A stretch of 57,472 bases of DNA from Kiritimatiellia bacterium (GTDB taxonomy: Bacteria; Verrucomicrobiota; Kiritimatiellia; UBA8416; JADHWI01): assembly GCA_030744755.1 (NCBI GenBank), contig JASLPY010000029.1, forward strand, positions 1-57,472, read 5' to 3'. The notes beneath the pieces were generated by a model. It saw only the letters and a list, made by a program, of their open reading frames with translations, was not told where the DNA came from and did no database searches. Made by a program: the position numbers and the translations under genes. Within the stretch, counting starts at the first letter, position 1. Every line of letters starts with the position of its first letter. Positions 57,396-57,472 of this stretch are shown here, piece by piece.

Positions 57396-57472
57396 ATGGA
57401 GAGCGCGCTGAATTCAACGATCGTTTTACTGGGACAATACGTTTGCAGCATTTCGCACAACGTCTACGAAAC
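57396..57472 (+). CDS. 5' end of a gene running off the window
   Basis: An ATG at 57396 is preceded at 9 bases by GGAGGAG and opens 25 codons (MESALNSTIVLLGQYVCSIS...) without a stop up to the window end. It is too short to assign. It could be a further secretion-cluster gene or part of the putative mobile element. Confidence 0.45.
   Translation, partial: MESALNSTIVLLGQYVCSISHNVYE

Overview
ORGANISM. The window looks like a chromosomal contig from a diderm, probably anaerobic bacterium of the PVC group, most likely close to Kiritimatiellota, Lentisphaerota or another deep planctomycete/verrucomicrobial lineage. The reasons are the MoxR/DUF58/BatA/von Willebrand operon with giant secreted proteins, the short ECF sigma factor paired with a FecR protein, Tat-exported oxidoreductases, LamG/NPCBM and PQQ-propeller proteins, a lamin-tail plus DxDxDG protein fragment, and a WXG100/FtsK secretion-type cluster. 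This is inference from gene content; no rRNA or tRNA gene was seen.

REGION 1 (213-19798, minus strand). purF stands alone at the left. Next comes a very compact run of 13 genes, in transcription order: glnN (type III glutamine synthetase), an MvhD-like protein, two ferredoxin-FMN glutamate-synthase-like proteins, a glutaminase + GXGXG glutamate-synthase protein, hdrC, hdrB, an HdrA(N-half)-NuoE fusion, nuoF, a NuoG(N-part)-HdrA(C-half)-HdrA fusion, mvhD, metV and metF. Several junctions are 1-4 nt overlaps. The content predicts one large cytoplasmic electron-transfer system linking NAD(H) (NuoEF), disulfide/ferredoxin chemistry (HdrABC-MvhD), methylene-tetrahydrofolate reduction (MetFV) and ammonium assimilation (GS plus a dissected GOGAT). 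A plausible sigma-54 promoter lies in front of glnN.

REGION 2 (19799-21631). A gene-poor scar zone holding the 3' end of a decayed WYL-type regulator, one copy of a ~125-bp dispersed repeat, and a fragment of a large secreted lamin-tail/calcium-binding-repeat protein.

REGION 3 (21632-39587, plus strand). A nine-gene MoxR operon: AAA+ ATPase, DUF58, a BatA/vWA membrane protein, a second vWA membrane protein, a membrane-anchored scaffold, a poly-Gln coiled-coil protein, a terpene-cyclase-fold repeat protein, a LamG+NPCBM protein and a 1667-residue PA14/TPR/PQQ-propeller protein.

REGION 4 (39588-50665). Carbohydrate and regulatory genes: a secreted GH2 glycosidase, an OprB-like porin, a remnant of a RhaT-type rhamnose transporter, and two homologous secreted TolB-like propellers on opposite strands. 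A minus-strand operon runs ECF sigma, FecR, TolB-like protein, Tat-exported DUF362 protein and Tat-exported aldo/keto reductase.

REGION 5 (50666-57472). A second scar with the other copy of the dispersed repeat, a MazEF-type toxin-antitoxin pair whose toxin has an aberrant tail, and a four-gene plus-strand cluster (WXG100 protein, coiled-coil protein, 70-residue protein, EssC-like FtsK/SpoIIIE ATPase). That cluster looks like the core of a reduced type VII-like secretion system in a diderm. After a spacer with paired direct repeats, another gene starts and runs off the window.
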